DNA from: JAQGJA01 sp965651535
Lineage (GTDB): Bacteria; Pseudomonadota; Alphaproteobacteria; Micavibrionales; SZUA-601
NCBI GenBank assembly: GCA_965651535.1
Contig: CBFGSX010000009.1
Span: 1 to 23,691 of the forward strand
Reading direction: 5' to 3'
Length of the DNA: 23,691 bases
Below, in pieces: positions 1-9,100 of the stretch; positions within the stretch are counted from its first letter, which is position 1; the number at the start of each line of letters is the position of its first letter. The translations under genes and the position numbers were made by a program. Under the pieces are notes generated by a model. It saw only the letters and a list, made by a program, of their open reading frames with translations. It was not told where the DNA came from and made no database searches.

Positions 1-2448
1 TATGGCTTTACAGAGGCCGATATGGATCGCCCGCTGATGGTCAACCAGCTGGGCTTTGAAACCGCGACGCTCAAACAGATTGTAGGCCGCCTGCGCGAAA
101 TCTATTGTGGCAAGATCGGGTTTGAATATACGCACGTGCTGGACCCAGTGCAACGCGATTGGCTTCAGGAAAAAATCGAAAGCGATCTGCCCAATCTGAA
201 CATCACCAAGGATGATCGCCAGAATTTGCTTTCCGACCTGATCAAGGCCGAAGGCCTCGAACAATTCCTGCACAAGAAATATACCGGCACGAAGCGTTTC
301 GGCCTTGAAGGCGGCGAAACGACGATCAGCACGATCGAGGAAATTCTCCGCCACGGCGTTACGCAAGGCATTGAAGAAGTCGCCTTTGGTATGGCGCATC
401 GCGGCCGCCTCAATATGCTGACCAACGTGCTGAACAAGCCCTATGTTGCGCTGTTCTCGGAATTTCAGGGCGCGGCCGCGCATCCGGATTCCGTCCAGGG
501 CTCGGGCGATGTGAAATACCATATGGGGATATCCGCCGACCGCCCCGTCAACGGCAAAACGATCCACGTCTCGCTGACGGCCAACCCGTCGCACCTCGAG
601 GCGGTCAATCCCGTCGTCGTCGGCAAGGTGCGCGCCAAACAGTTCCAGAAAAAAGACGCTACGCGCCAAAAGGTCATGGGGATCCTGATCCACGGCGACG
701 CGGCCTTCCCCGGTCAGGGCGTCGTGGCAGAAACGCTTCTTCTGTCGGGTTTGCCCGGCTATGAGACGGGCGGCACGATCCATATCGTCATCAACAACCA
801 GATCGGTTTTACGACCACGCCGGAATTCGGGCGCTTTACCCCCTATCCGACCGACATCGCCAAGTCTATTCAGGCGCCGATCATCCACATCAACGGCGAC
901 GATCCCGAAGCCGCGCTCAAGGCGGCGCGTCTGGCCGTCGAATACCGCCAGAAATTCGGCGACGATATCGTCATCGACATCATTTGCTATCGCCGATACG
1001 GCCACAACGAAAGCGACGAACCGGCCTTTACCCAGCCGAAAATGTATGCGGCGATCCGCGAGCAGAAAACGACGCTGACGCTTTACGGCGAAAGCCTTGT
1101 GGCGCGGGGCATCTTCACCGAGGAACAAGTCGCGGCACAACGCATGCTGTTCGACGACCATCTCGAGGAAGCCTTCAAGGCCGCCCCGACCTATAAGGTC
1201 AACAAGGCGGATATGCTGGACGGCGCATGGACGGGGCTTGAGATTGCTTCGGGCCTCGAGCGCCGCGGCAATACCGGGGTCGATCACGCCACGCTAAAAA
1301 AAATCGGCAAGGTCATCACCACCGTGCCCAAGGATTTCAACCTCAACTCCAAGATCGCCCGCCAGTTCGAGGCGAAAATGGCCGCCATCAATTCCGGCAA
1401 GGAAATCGACTGGGCGACCGCCGAGGCTTTGGCTTTCGGTACGTTGCTGAACGAGGGCATCCCCGTGCGCTTCACGGGTCAGGACGTAGGCCGCGGCACG
1501 TTCTCGCAGCGCCATGCCGTGCTGCACGATCAGGAAAACAGCACGCGCCATGTTCCGCTGCAGCATATCAAGAAAGACCAACCCTATTTTGAAATTTATG
1601 AAAGCCCGCTCTCCGAATATGCGGTGATGGGATACGAATACGGCTTCTCGCTGGCCGAACCAAAGGCTTTAACCCTGTGGGAAGGCCAGTTCGGCGATTT
1701 CGTCAACGGCGCGCAGATCATCATTGACCAGTTCCTTGCTTCGGCGGAGTCGAAATGGCTGCGTATGTCGGGACTTGTCCTGTTGCTGCCGCACGGCTTC
1801 GAGGGTCAGGGGCCGGAACACTCCTCCGCCCGTATGGAGCGTTTCCTCCAGCTTTGCGCCGAGGACAACATCCAGGTGGCGAATTGCTCGACGCCCGCAA
1901 ATTATTTCCACATCCTGCGCCGTCAGCTGCACCGTAAGTTCCGCAAGCCGCTGGTGCTGATGACTCCGAAATCACTGTTGCGTCATAAATTATGTGTGTC
2001 GACCATCGAGGATTTCGGCCCCGGCAGTGCATTTCGCCGTGTGATCCGCGACGAAACAACTAATCTGTCTGCGCCTGCAAAAATCCGTCGCGTGGTGCTG
2101 TGTTCCGGTAAGGTCTATTACGATCTGTTTCAGGCGCGCGAGGATCGCAAGATCAACGATGTCGCCATTGTTCGCGTCGAGCAGCTCTATCCCTTCCCGG
2201 GCGACGCGCTCAAGCGCGAACTCGAGCGTTACCCGAATGCCGAAATCGTCTGGTGCCAGGAAGAGCCCTATAATCAGGGCGCGTGGTTCTTTGTCGATCG
2301 CCGCCTCGAGGGCGTTTTGTCCGAAATCAAGACGAAATCGGCCCGCCCGCGCTATGTCGGACGCCCGGAATCGGCGGCTCCGGCCACCGGATCGCTCAAG
2401 CGCCACAATGCGGAACAGGCGAAAATTATCGACGAGGTCTTGGCTTGA
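1..2448 (+). CDS. sucA: 2-oxoglutarate dehydrogenase E1 component (5' end missing)
   Basis: Thiamine-diphosphate-dependent E1 subunit of the 2-oxoglutarate dehydrogenase complex. It decarboxylates 2-oxoglutarate and passes the succinyl group to the lipoyl arm of SucB in the cytoplasm. The reading frame is open to base 1 (YGFTEAD precedes the first internal ATG at 22), so that ATG is not the start. About 815 residues are visible against some 940-990 in the family, so roughly the first 130-170 are outside the window. Visible family motifs are MAHRGRLNML near residue 130, VKYHMG near 175, the diphosphate-binding stretch GDDPEAAL followed by YRRYGHNESDEP around 300-340, and GQDVGRGTFSQRHAV near 500. 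sucB does not follow directly: a minus-strand gene lies between them, and the last 23 bases of sucA overlap its 3' end. No terminator is visible, so sucA transcripts may read antisense through that gene into sucB. Confidence 0.97.
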   Translation, partial: YGFTEADMDRPLMVNQLGFETATLKQIVGRLREIYCGKIGFEYTHVLDPVQRDWLQEKIESDLPNLNITKDDRQNLLSDLIKAEGLEQFLHKKYTGTKRFGLEGGETTISTIEEILRHGVTQGIEEVAFGMAHRGRLNMLTNVLNKPYVALFSEFQGAAAHPDSVQGSGDVKYHMGISADRPVNGKTIHVSLTANPSHLEAVNPVVVGKVRAKQFQKKDATRQKVMGILIHGDAAFPGQGVVAETLLLSGLPGYETGGTIHIVINNQIGFTTTPEFGRFTPYPTDIAKSIQAPIIHINGDDPEAALKAARLAVEYRQKFGDDIVIDIICYRRYGHNESDEPAFTQPKMYAAIREQKTTLTLYGESLVARGIFTEEQVAAQRMLFDDHLEEAFKAAPTYKVNKADMLDGAWTGLEIASGLERRGNTGVDHATLKKIGKVITTVPKDFNLNSKIARQFEAKMAAINSGKEIDWATAEALAFGTLLNEGIPVRFTGQDVGRGTFSQRHAVLHDQENSTRHVPLQHIKKDQPYFEIYESPLSEYAVMGYEYGFSLAEPKALTLWEGQFGDFVNGAQIIIDQFLASAESKWLRMSGLVLLLPHGFEGQGPEHSSARMERFLQLCAEDNIQVANCSTPANYFHILRRQLHRKFRKPLVLMTPKSLLRHKLCVSTIEDFGPGSAFRRVIRDETTNLSAPAKIRRVVLCSGKVYYDLFQAREDRKINDVAIVRVEQLYPFPGDALKRELERYPNAEIVWCQEEPYNQGAWFFVDRRLEGVLSEIKTKSARPRYVGRPESAAPATGSLKRHNAEQAKIIDEVLA

Positions 2449-2926
2449 TAGTGCCGTGGTAGTTCAGATCGGTGTGTTCAAATTTGCCAGGTTTATAGTC
2501 TGACGTGTTTCGGGATGTTTGCTTGGACCGAAACATCGATGCAATCTCGGATGTAATGGGGTCTTCCGGATTTTTTGCCTCTGTAATTGAATTTATTGCA
2601 GCGACGAAAGATGCATAGGTCTTGAAAGAATTCTCTTTGCCCTCAAATTCGATACCGTTTTCCAGATCCATCTTGGTGATGGCCAACGCGTTTTCCAGCA
2701 TCTCTTCGATTAAATTATGCTCCTCAAACTCGAATTTGGGAGGAAAAGACTCATCTTTCACAGGATAAAAAGTGAGCGTTTGCTTGCCTTCAGCATCTTG
2801 ATTCAGTGATGCAAAGGTTACACCGTCTTTTTTGAAATCCACACATTTACCATCGTTGGATTTAGGGAAATCCAACGCGTTACCTTCACTGAAAACACGT
2901 TTATTAAGGTCATGCTTTTTAGCCAT
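2426..2926 (-). CDS. Unknown 166-residue charged protein inserted between sucA and sucB
   Basis: I do not recognise this protein. It is hydrophilic and rich in Lys, Glu, Asp and Asn, with no signal peptide, membrane segment or cysteine motif. It ends in a basic tail (TIKPRPRR). The start ATG at 2926 has a good Shine-Dalgarno (AAGGA, 7 bases away) and a near-consensus promoter upstream, which argues for a real expressed gene. The region is visibly richer in A+T than sucA and sucB and uses codons such as AAA, GAT and TTT freely, consistent with later acquisition. Its last seven codons and stop are read antisense from the end of sucA, so the C-terminal tail may have arisen when an inserted gene ran into the older one. 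It splits an otherwise standard sucA-sucB arrangement. Function cannot be inferred from sequence. Confidence 0.75.
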   Translation of the reverse strand: MAKKHDLNKRVFSEGNALDFPKSNDGKCVDFKKDGVTFASLNQDAEGKQTLTFYPVKDESFPPKFEFEEHNLIEEMLENALAITKMDLENGIEFEGKENSFKTYASFVAAINSITEAKNPEDPITSEIASMFRSKQTSRNTSDYKPGKFEHTDLNYHGTIKPRPRR

Positions 2927-2953
2927 ATATAAATCCTTCCCGGGTGATGCTTC

Positions 2954-2984
2954 ATTATATAACCTAAATATTTAATTATGTCAA
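2954..2984 (-). promoter_or_regulatory. Sigma-70-like promoter of the sucA/sucB insert gene
   Basis: On the minus strand a perfect -35 box TTGACA (2979-2984) is followed by overlapping -10 candidates: TATATA (2956-2961, 17-base spacer) or TATAAT (2954-2959, 19-base spacer). The spacer is AT-rich. A Shine-Dalgarno AAGGA and the ATG at 2926 lie just downstream, giving a leader of about 20 bases. This is the closest match to the consensus that I found in the window. Confidence 0.6.
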
Positions 2985-2991
2985 TAATTAA
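2972..2991. promoter_or_regulatory. 20-bp inverted repeat centred on the -35 box (putative operator)
   Basis: The arms TTAATTAT and ATAATTAA are perfect reverse complements separated by four bases (GTCA). The minus-strand TTGACA box at 2979-2984 spans the spacer and one base of each arm, so a protein bound here would occlude RNA polymerase. AT-rich sequence makes chance symmetry more likely, which limits confidence. Confidence 0.4.
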
Positions 2992-3009
2992 TCCGCAGGT
3001 TTCAGACCC

Positions 3010-3037
3010 TTGCAACTTCCTGTTAACCGCCTATACC
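3010..3037 (+). promoter_or_regulatory. Candidate promoter for sucB-lpd
   Basis: TTGCAA (3010-3015) and TATACC (3032-3037) are separated by 16 bases and lie about 43 bases upstream of the sucB ATG. Both boxes are imperfect. An own promoter would make sense because sucB is separated from sucA by an opposing gene, but read-through from sucA is also possible. Confidence 0.35.
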
Positions 3038-3079
3038 TAAGCTGTTGCTATCCATTTTAGAGTGCAAGGAAGCCATCAC

Positions 3080-4315
3080 ATGGTTGATATTGTTGTCCCC
3101 CCCCTGGGCGAATCCGTTACCGAAGCCACCGTGGCCAAATGGCTGGTGAGCGAAGGCGATTCTGTCGCCGCCGATCAGGCGCTGGTCGAGCTGGAAACCG
3201 ACAAGGTGACGCTCGAGGTCAATGCGCCCTCGGCTGGTATTCTGAAGGCAATCAAAGCGAAACAGGGGGTGACTGTCTCCGTCGGCGCGATTATCGGTTC
3301 CGTCGAGGCGGGCGGCAAAGGTGCTGCTGCGGCCGCCCCTGCCAAGAAAGAAGAAGCGAAAAAAGAAGAACCTAAGGCCGGGCCGCTTCATATCGAGCCG
3401 AAGCCGGCTGCCGTTGCTGCCAATGCCGACCTGTCACCCGCCGTGCGCAAGATGATCGCCGATAATAATCTGAATGCCGCCGCCATTCCGGCGACGGGCA
3501 AGGATGGTCGCATCACCAAGGAAGATGTGCAGAATTATCTTGCCAAGGCTCCCGCGTCGAAACCCGCCGCCGCGCCTTCGGCCCCTGCTGCGCCACGTGC
3601 TCCCCGTGTCGACGGCCCGCGCGAAGAACGCGTCAAGATGACGAAATTGCGCCAGACCATCGCGCGTCGCCTGAAAGACGCCCAGAACACTGCCGCGATG
3701 CTGACAACATTCAACGAGATCGATATGTCGGCAGTCATGGCGTTGCGTTCACAGTATAAAGAAGCCTTCGAGAAGAAGCACAAATCCCGCCTTGGGTTCA
3801 TGTCGTTCTTCGTCAAGGCGGCTGTCAACGCGCTCAAGGAATTGCCTGCGGTCAACGCCGAGATTGACGGCGAGGACATTATTTACAAGAACTATTACGA
3901 CATCGGCGTCGCGGTTAGCACGCCCAACGGTCTGGTGGTTCCTGTCCTGCGCAATGCTGACGAGATGAATTTTGCCAAGATCGAGAACACGATTGCTGAT
4001 TTCGGCAAGCGCGCCTCGGAAGGCAAGATTGGTATCTCGGAAATGCAGGGCGGCACGTTTACCATCACGAATGGCGGCGTGTTCGGCTCGCTCATGTCGA
4101 CGCCGATCCTCAACACCCCGCAATCAGGTATTTTGGGGATGCACTCGATCAAGGAGCGCCCGGTTGTCGTCAACGGTCAAATCGTGATCCGCCCGATGAT
4201 GTATGTCGCGCTGTCCTATGATCACCGCATGATCGACGGCCGCGAGGCTGTGACTTTCCTTGTCCGCATCAAGGAAGCGATCGAAGACCCGCAACGCCTG
4301 CTGTTGGAAATGTAA
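3080..4315 (+). CDS. sucB: 2-oxoglutarate dehydrogenase E2, dihydrolipoyl succinyltransferase
   Basis: This is the core of the 2-oxoglutarate dehydrogenase complex. It takes the succinyl group from SucA on a lipoyl-lysine arm and transfers it to CoA. The ATG at 3080 is preferred over an upstream in-frame GTG at 3062, because AAGGA (3066-3070) sits 9 bases before it and the protein then begins MVDIVVPPLGES as in the family. It has 411 residues, in order: a lipoyl domain (1-75) with lipoylated Lys42 in ETDKVTLEV; a mobile linker that is partly Lys/Glu-rich (KKEEAKKEEPK) rather than purely Ala/Pro-rich; a peripheral-subunit-binding domain (about 120-160, LSPAVRKMI to DVQNYL); a second Ala/Pro linker; and the catalytic domain (about 180-411) with His382 and Asp386 in YDHRMIDG. 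lpd follows after three bases. Confidence 0.96.
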   Translation: MVDIVVPPLGESVTEATVAKWLVSEGDSVAADQALVELETDKVTLEVNAPSAGILKAIKAKQGVTVSVGAIIGSVEAGGKGAAAAAPAKKEEAKKEEPKAGPLHIEPKPAAVAANADLSPAVRKMIADNNLNAAAIPATGKDGRITKEDVQNYLAKAPASKPAAAPSAPAAPRAPRVDGPREERVKMTKLRQTIARRLKDAQNTAAMLTTFNEIDMSAVMALRSQYKEAFEKKHKSRLGFMSFFVKAAVNALKELPAVNAEIDGEDIIYKNYYDIGVAVSTPNGLVVPVLRNADEMNFAKIENTIADFGKRASEGKIGISEMQGGTFTITNGGVFGSLMSTPILNTPQSGILGMHSIKERPVVVNGQIVIRPMMYVALSYDHRMIDGREAVTFLVRIKEAIEDPQRLLLEM

Positions 4316-4318
4316 GAA

Positions 4319-5707
4319 ATGTCTGAATTCGATATCGTCGTCATCGGCGCAGGCCCGGGCGGTTACGTCCATGCCATCCGCGCCGCGCAATTGGGTAAGA
4401 AAGTCGCCATCGTCGAAAAACGCGGCACGCTGGGCGGCACCTGTCTGAATGTCGGCTGCATTCCGTCCAAAGCGCTGCTCTCGGCTAGCCACGAATACCA
4501 CAAAGCCGTGCATGATTTCGAGAAATTCGGAATCAAGGTCACCGCGCCAAAAGTCGATCTGCCTAAAATGATGAAGTTCAAACAGGAAGTCATCGACGCC
4601 AACACCAAGGGCATCGAATTCCTGCTTAAAAAGAACAAGATCGAGTGGATCAAAGGCGAAGCAAAAATCAAATCCGCGGGCGTCGTTTCGGTCGGCGGCA
4701 AGGACATCAAGGCCAAGAATATCGTCATCGCCACGGGCTCGGCCTCAATCGATATTCCGAACGTCAAAGTCGACGAGAAGCGGATCGTTACCTCGACCGG
4801 TGCGCTTGAGCTTGAGAAAATTCCCGGCAGCATGATCGTCATCGGCGGCGGCGTGATCGGGCTTGAAATGGCATCCGTTTGGAGCCGCCTCGGTTCCAAG
4901 GTCACTGTAATCGAGTTCCTCGATCACATTTTCCCGACGATGGACACGGATATTTCAAAAGAAGTCCAGAAAATCTACACCAAGCAATTCATCGAGTTCA
5001 AACTCTCGACCAAGGTTACCGGCGCGAAGGCGTCGAAAACCGGCGTCACCCTTACCGTCGAGCCTTCGGCGGGCGGCAAAGCCGAGACGCTTCAGGCCGA
5101 CATCGTTCTGGTCGCCATCGGACGCAAGGCCTATACCGAAGGGCTTGGCCTCGACAAGATCGGCGTGAAAACGGACGAACGCGGCCGCGTGATTGTGGAC
5201 GACACGTTTGAAAGCTCGGTCGAGGGTATTTACGCGATCGGCGACGTGATCGCCGGGCCGATGCTGGCGCACAAGGCCGAGGATGAAGGTTATATCCTGG
5301 CTGAGATGCTGGCCGGGCAATCGGGCCATATCGATTATAATCTGGTGCCGGGCGTGGTTTATACCGCGCCAGAAACGGCCACGATCGGCCAGACCGAAGA
5401 TCAGCTCAAAAAGGACGGCATTGCCTATAAGGTCGGGAAATTCCCTTTCATGGCCAATGGGCGCGCGCGCTCCATGGCGATGACGGACGGTTTTGTGAAG
5501 ATCATCGTCGATCCGAAAACCGACAAAGTCTTGGGCGCGCATATCATCGGCCCGGAAGCAGGCGCGTTGATTCACGAGATCGGTGTGTTGATGGAATTCG
5601 GCGGCAGCGCCGAGGATCTGGCCCGCACCTGTCATGCGCACCCGACGCTCAACGAGGCTGTGCGCGAAGCTGCTCTGGCGGCGTGGGCCTCACCGATTCA
5701 TATTTAA
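4319..5707 (+). CDS. lpd: Dihydrolipoyl dehydrogenase (E3)
   Basis: FAD-dependent E3 subunit that reoxidises the dihydrolipoyl arm of SucB and reduces NAD+. It has 462 residues, a full-length match to the family. The N-terminal FAD-binding motif GAGPGG is at 10-15. The redox-active disulfide is Cys42-Cys47 in GGTCLNVGCIPSK. The NAD-binding motif IGGGVIGLE lies near 175-185, and the C-terminal HAHPTLNE motif supplies catalytic His441 and Glu446 from the partner subunit. It is translated three bases after sucB, so the two are surely cotranscribed. E3 is shared with pyruvate dehydrogenase and the glycine cleavage system in many bacteria; its position here argues mainly for the 2-oxoglutarate complex. 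Its stop TAA lies inside a TTAA palindrome that also supplies the stop of the convergent neighbour. Confidence 0.96.
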   Translation: MSEFDIVVIGAGPGGYVHAIRAAQLGKKVAIVEKRGTLGGTCLNVGCIPSKALLSASHEYHKAVHDFEKFGIKVTAPKVDLPKMMKFKQEVIDANTKGIEFLLKKNKIEWIKGEAKIKSAGVVSVGGKDIKAKNIVIATGSASIDIPNVKVDEKRIVTSTGALELEKIPGSMIVIGGGVIGLEMASVWSRLGSKVTVIEFLDHIFPTMDTDISKEVQKIYTKQFIEFKLSTKVTGAKASKTGVTLTVEPSAGGKAETLQADIVLVAIGRKAYTEGLGLDKIGVKTDERGRVIVDDTFESSVEGIYAIGDVIAGPMLAHKAEDEGYILAEMLAGQSGHIDYNLVPGVVYTAPETATIGQTEDQLKKDGIAYKVGKFPFMANGRARSMAMTDGFVKIIVDPKTDKVLGAHIIGPEAGALIHEIGVLMEFGGSAEDLARTCHAHPTLNEAVREAALAAWASPIHI

Positions 5708-6132
5708 TCTTCCGCAGGCTTGAGCCATGGCGGAAGCGATTCCGTCTCGTCCGGCGTGGTGTAAGCGGGTTGCTGCGGCGTGGCGGTGCGTGTCGCGCCT
5801 CCTCCCCCCATGCCGGGTGTGGGCGGCGCAAGAGTCATGGCGGGCGCCATGCGCGGCCCCGTTGGCGCCGGGGAGCGCAGATGCAGCCCTTCGAGCAATT
5901 TCCGCGCGGTATCCGATGACGCCTTGCCGTGATTGTCCACGACGTGTTGCAGGAACATATTTTTCTGTGCCGTGGTCATTTTTTGAAATACCGGATTGTC
6001 GGTAACGTCCAGCATTTGCCCCAAGGCTTCGTTGACATCTTTCAGCTTTTGGCTGTCCTCGGTTTTGTCGGCCTGCGCTTCGATCAGGTCGGCGACCTTG
6101 TCGAAATTATTCCAGTTCAGCTTGTCGGTCAT
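5704..6132 (-). CDS. Unknown 142-residue protein coupled to glutamate dehydrogenase
   Basis: I do not recognise this protein. Residues 1-85 look helical and charged (beginning MTDKLNWNNFDKVADL). Residues 86-142 are rich in Pro, Gly, Ala and Thr with a GMGGGG stretch and are probably disordered, ending in the short motif PPWLKPAED. No membrane segment or signal peptide is seen. Its ATG overlaps the gdh stop as ATGA. A strong Shine-Dalgarno (AGGAGG, minus strand, 6142-6147) sits 9 bases upstream inside the gdh C-terminal codons, so it is translationally coupled to gdh and may be made efficiently. The context suggests a partner or regulator of the dehydrogenase, but that is inference only. It converges on lpd with a 4-base stop overlap. 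Confidence 0.7.
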   Translation of the reverse strand: MTDKLNWNNFDKVADLIEAQADKTEDSQKLKDVNEALGQMLDVTDNPVFQKMTTAQKNMFLQHVVDNHGKASSDTARKLLEGLHLRSPAPTGPRMAPAMTLAPPTPGMGGGGATRTATPQQPAYTTPDETESLPPWLKPAED

Positions 6133-9100
6133 GCTTCATGCCCTCCTGCTTCGATAAGACGGCCAAGGCGCTGGGACGCGACCATGACCAGAGAAAGATC
6201 AACCGCACCGGCACGCATAAGATCGGCCAAGGCCTGATCATATGCATGTAGCGCCTGTTCGCGCGTTTTCAACCACGCCAGCGGGTTATCTTTTTGCTGC
6301 AAAGCCTGCATGGTCAGCGTCGCCAGCATGGTGCGCAGATTATCCTCGAGCGTTTCGATGGCTTCCTGCGCCCATGAGGTTTCGACAGGGAGATTGTCCA
6401 TCATCTGGCGCATTTGCGGAATGTTGAGCCGCTCGGCCAGTGTAAAGTAGACCTGCGACACATCGAGCGCGCGGCGCTTGGTTTTGTCGGCCAGCGCAAT
6501 CACGTCGCACCCGGCAAGTAAAATGGGCAGGTGTGCGATACGACGCATCAAGCCGTCCGGCAGCGGGGCGTCCTGTTGCAATTTTTTGCGGCGTTGCTGC
6601 ACCATATCCTTGAGAGATTCCGGCAGCACGTCGTAAAGCGAGTTCTGAAGCGCAAAAAGATCGCGGCTGTATTGTTTTTGCAAATCTTCAAGCGGCAGAT
6701 TGTGTCCATATTGCTGGAGGAACCACGCCGTCCCTTGATCGAGGCAATCGACGATCTTCTGATAAAGGACAAGCTGTTGGTCGGCGGGAATGACGTTATC
6801 AAGCGCGTCAACTTCGCGCCACAGGGTTTGCAGGTCGAAAACATTCTGCGTCAGAACCCAGGCCCGGACGACATGGCCGATATCCGCACCGACGCGCAGC
6901 GCCATGTCGGTGACAAAAGTCGGCCCCATGCGGTTGACGATGGCGTTGGTCAGTTCGGTAGCGACGATCTCGCGCGACAATTTATGCGCAGGAATTTCTT
7001 TGGCAAATTTCTTGCGCAGGATATCGGGGAAATACGCTTCGAGGGGCTGATACAGCGCCGGGTCGTCGGGCAGATCCGTGGCCAACAGGTCTTTATAAAG
7101 CGTGATCTTGGAATAGGCCAGCACGACTGCCAGCTCGGGACGGGTGAATCCCTGATGCAATTCCGACAGGCGATGGATTTCCTCCTCGTCCGGCAAGAAC
7201 TCGAGCTTGCGGTTCAAAAACCCCTGTTTTTCCAGATGGCGGATGAAATGCGTGTGCTGATTGAAATCCTCGGCCGCGCGACGCGCAACCAGCGATAGCG
7301 CCAGAGATTGGTCGTAATTGTTGCTCAGAACGTGGGTAGCGACATCGTTCGTCATGTCGTGCAGCAATTTGTTGCGCTGTTCGAGCGGCAGCTTGCCGTC
7401 ATTAAGCGGAGGCTGCAACAAAATCTTGATATTGACTTCATGGTCGGAGGTATCCACGCCGCCGACATTATCGATGAAGTCGGTATTGAGACACCCGCCT
7501 TTGCGCGCGAATTCAACGCGACCCAGCTGCGTGACGCCAAGATTCGCCCCCTCGCCGATGACCTTGCAGCGCAAGGCCGTCGCATCGACGCGGACGGGAT
7601 CGTTGGCTTTGTCGCCGACTTGATCGTGGGTTTCGTCCTCGGCCTTGATATAGGTGCCGATGCCGCCGAAATAGAGCAGTTCCACCGGTGCGCGCAAAAC
7701 CGCCTGCATCAGCTCGAACGGCGTGACGCGATCCTTGGCAATATCCAGCAATGCCTTGATCTCCGGCGTCAGCGTAACGGATTTGTCCTGACGGCTGAAC
7801 ACCGCGCCGCCCTTGGACAAAAGTTTCGGGTTGTAATCGGCCCAGCTCGAGGCGGGCATCTCGAACAGGCGCTTGCGCTCGGCGTGGCTTTTCTTGGCGT
7901 CCGGATTCGGATCGATAAAGATATGGCGGTGGTCGAACGCGGCGACCAGCCGGATATGTTCGGACAACAGCATACCGTTGCCGAACACGTCGCCGCTCAT
8001 GTCGCCGACGCCCGCGACGGTGAAATCCTCGCTTTGAATGTCTTTGCCCAATTCTCGGAAGTGGCGCTTGACGCATTCCCACGCGCCGCGCGCGGTGATG
8101 CCCATTTCCTTGTGATCGTATCCTTGCGATCCGCCCGAGGCGAATGCGTCGCCCAGCCAGAAATTGTGTTCCAGCGATATCTTGTTGGCGATGTTCGAGA
8201 AGGATGCGGTGCCCTTGTCGGCGGCCACGACCAGATAAGGATCGTCGCCGTCATGACGGCGTGTGTCGGCGGGCGGCACGACAAGGCCGTCCACGAGGTT
8301 GTCCGTGACGCTGAGCAAGCTTCGGATCATCGTTTCATAACAGGTAATGCCTTCGCGGCGACGTTCTTCGGGCGTTTTCATTTGCTCGAGGTTTTTACAG
8401 ATGAATCCGCCTTTTGCGCCGACCGGGACGATGACGGCGTTCTTGACGATTTGCGCCTTGACCAGTCCCAGAATTTCGGTGCGGAAGTCCTCGTAGCGAT
8501 CCGACCAGCGCAAGCCGCCGCGTGCAATCGGCCCGCCACGCAAATGCACGGCTTCCATGCGATGGCTGTAGATGAAAATCTCGCGATAGGGTCGTGGCTG
8601 CGGCAAGTCGGCCAGTCCTTCGCTATTGAGTTTGAGCACCAACACGTCGGCATCGGCGTGGAAATAATTCGTGCGCAGCGTCTCGCACAGGATGTTGGTC
8701 ATGCTGCGCAGCACGCGGTCTTCATCCAGCTTTTCGACTTTGTCCATCAGGTGTTCGATCTCGACCAGCAACCCCTTGGTCTGGAGGTCGGCTTTTTCGA
8801 TATCGAGTGCCGGATCATGCCGCGTCAGGAAAATATCCTTGAGGCAACGGGTGACATGCGGATATTTCGCCAGCACCTGTCCCATATAACGCTTGCCGAG
8901 CGGATATTCCGCCAGATCAAGGTAGCGTGCCAGCGCACGGAACAGATTGGCTTCGCGCCAGTTGAGGCCGGCAGCCAGCACCAGCGTGTTGAAGGAATCG
9001 CTGTCCACCCGGCCGCGCCAGATTACATCAAAGGCCTCGGCGAAAAGAGGCTGTATTTTCTCCAGCTCGTCGGTGACCAGATAATCGAACGTGCCAACCA

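Noticed and set aside
2818..3015. 65-codon minus-strand frame overlapping the inserted gene's promoter
   Set aside because: It covers the promoter and the first part of the 166-residue gene in another frame, has no good ribosome site, and its product has no features.
3340..3380. Purine-rich repeat (AAGAAAGAAGAAG) in sucB as a possible slippage or phase-variable tract
   Set aside because: It encodes the Lys/Glu linker after the lipoyl domain, the frame is intact, and the units are irregular.
4955..5641. 228-codon minus-strand frame inside lpd
   Set aside because: A shadow of lpd with low-complexity, His/Arg/Asp-rich composition and no family resemblance.
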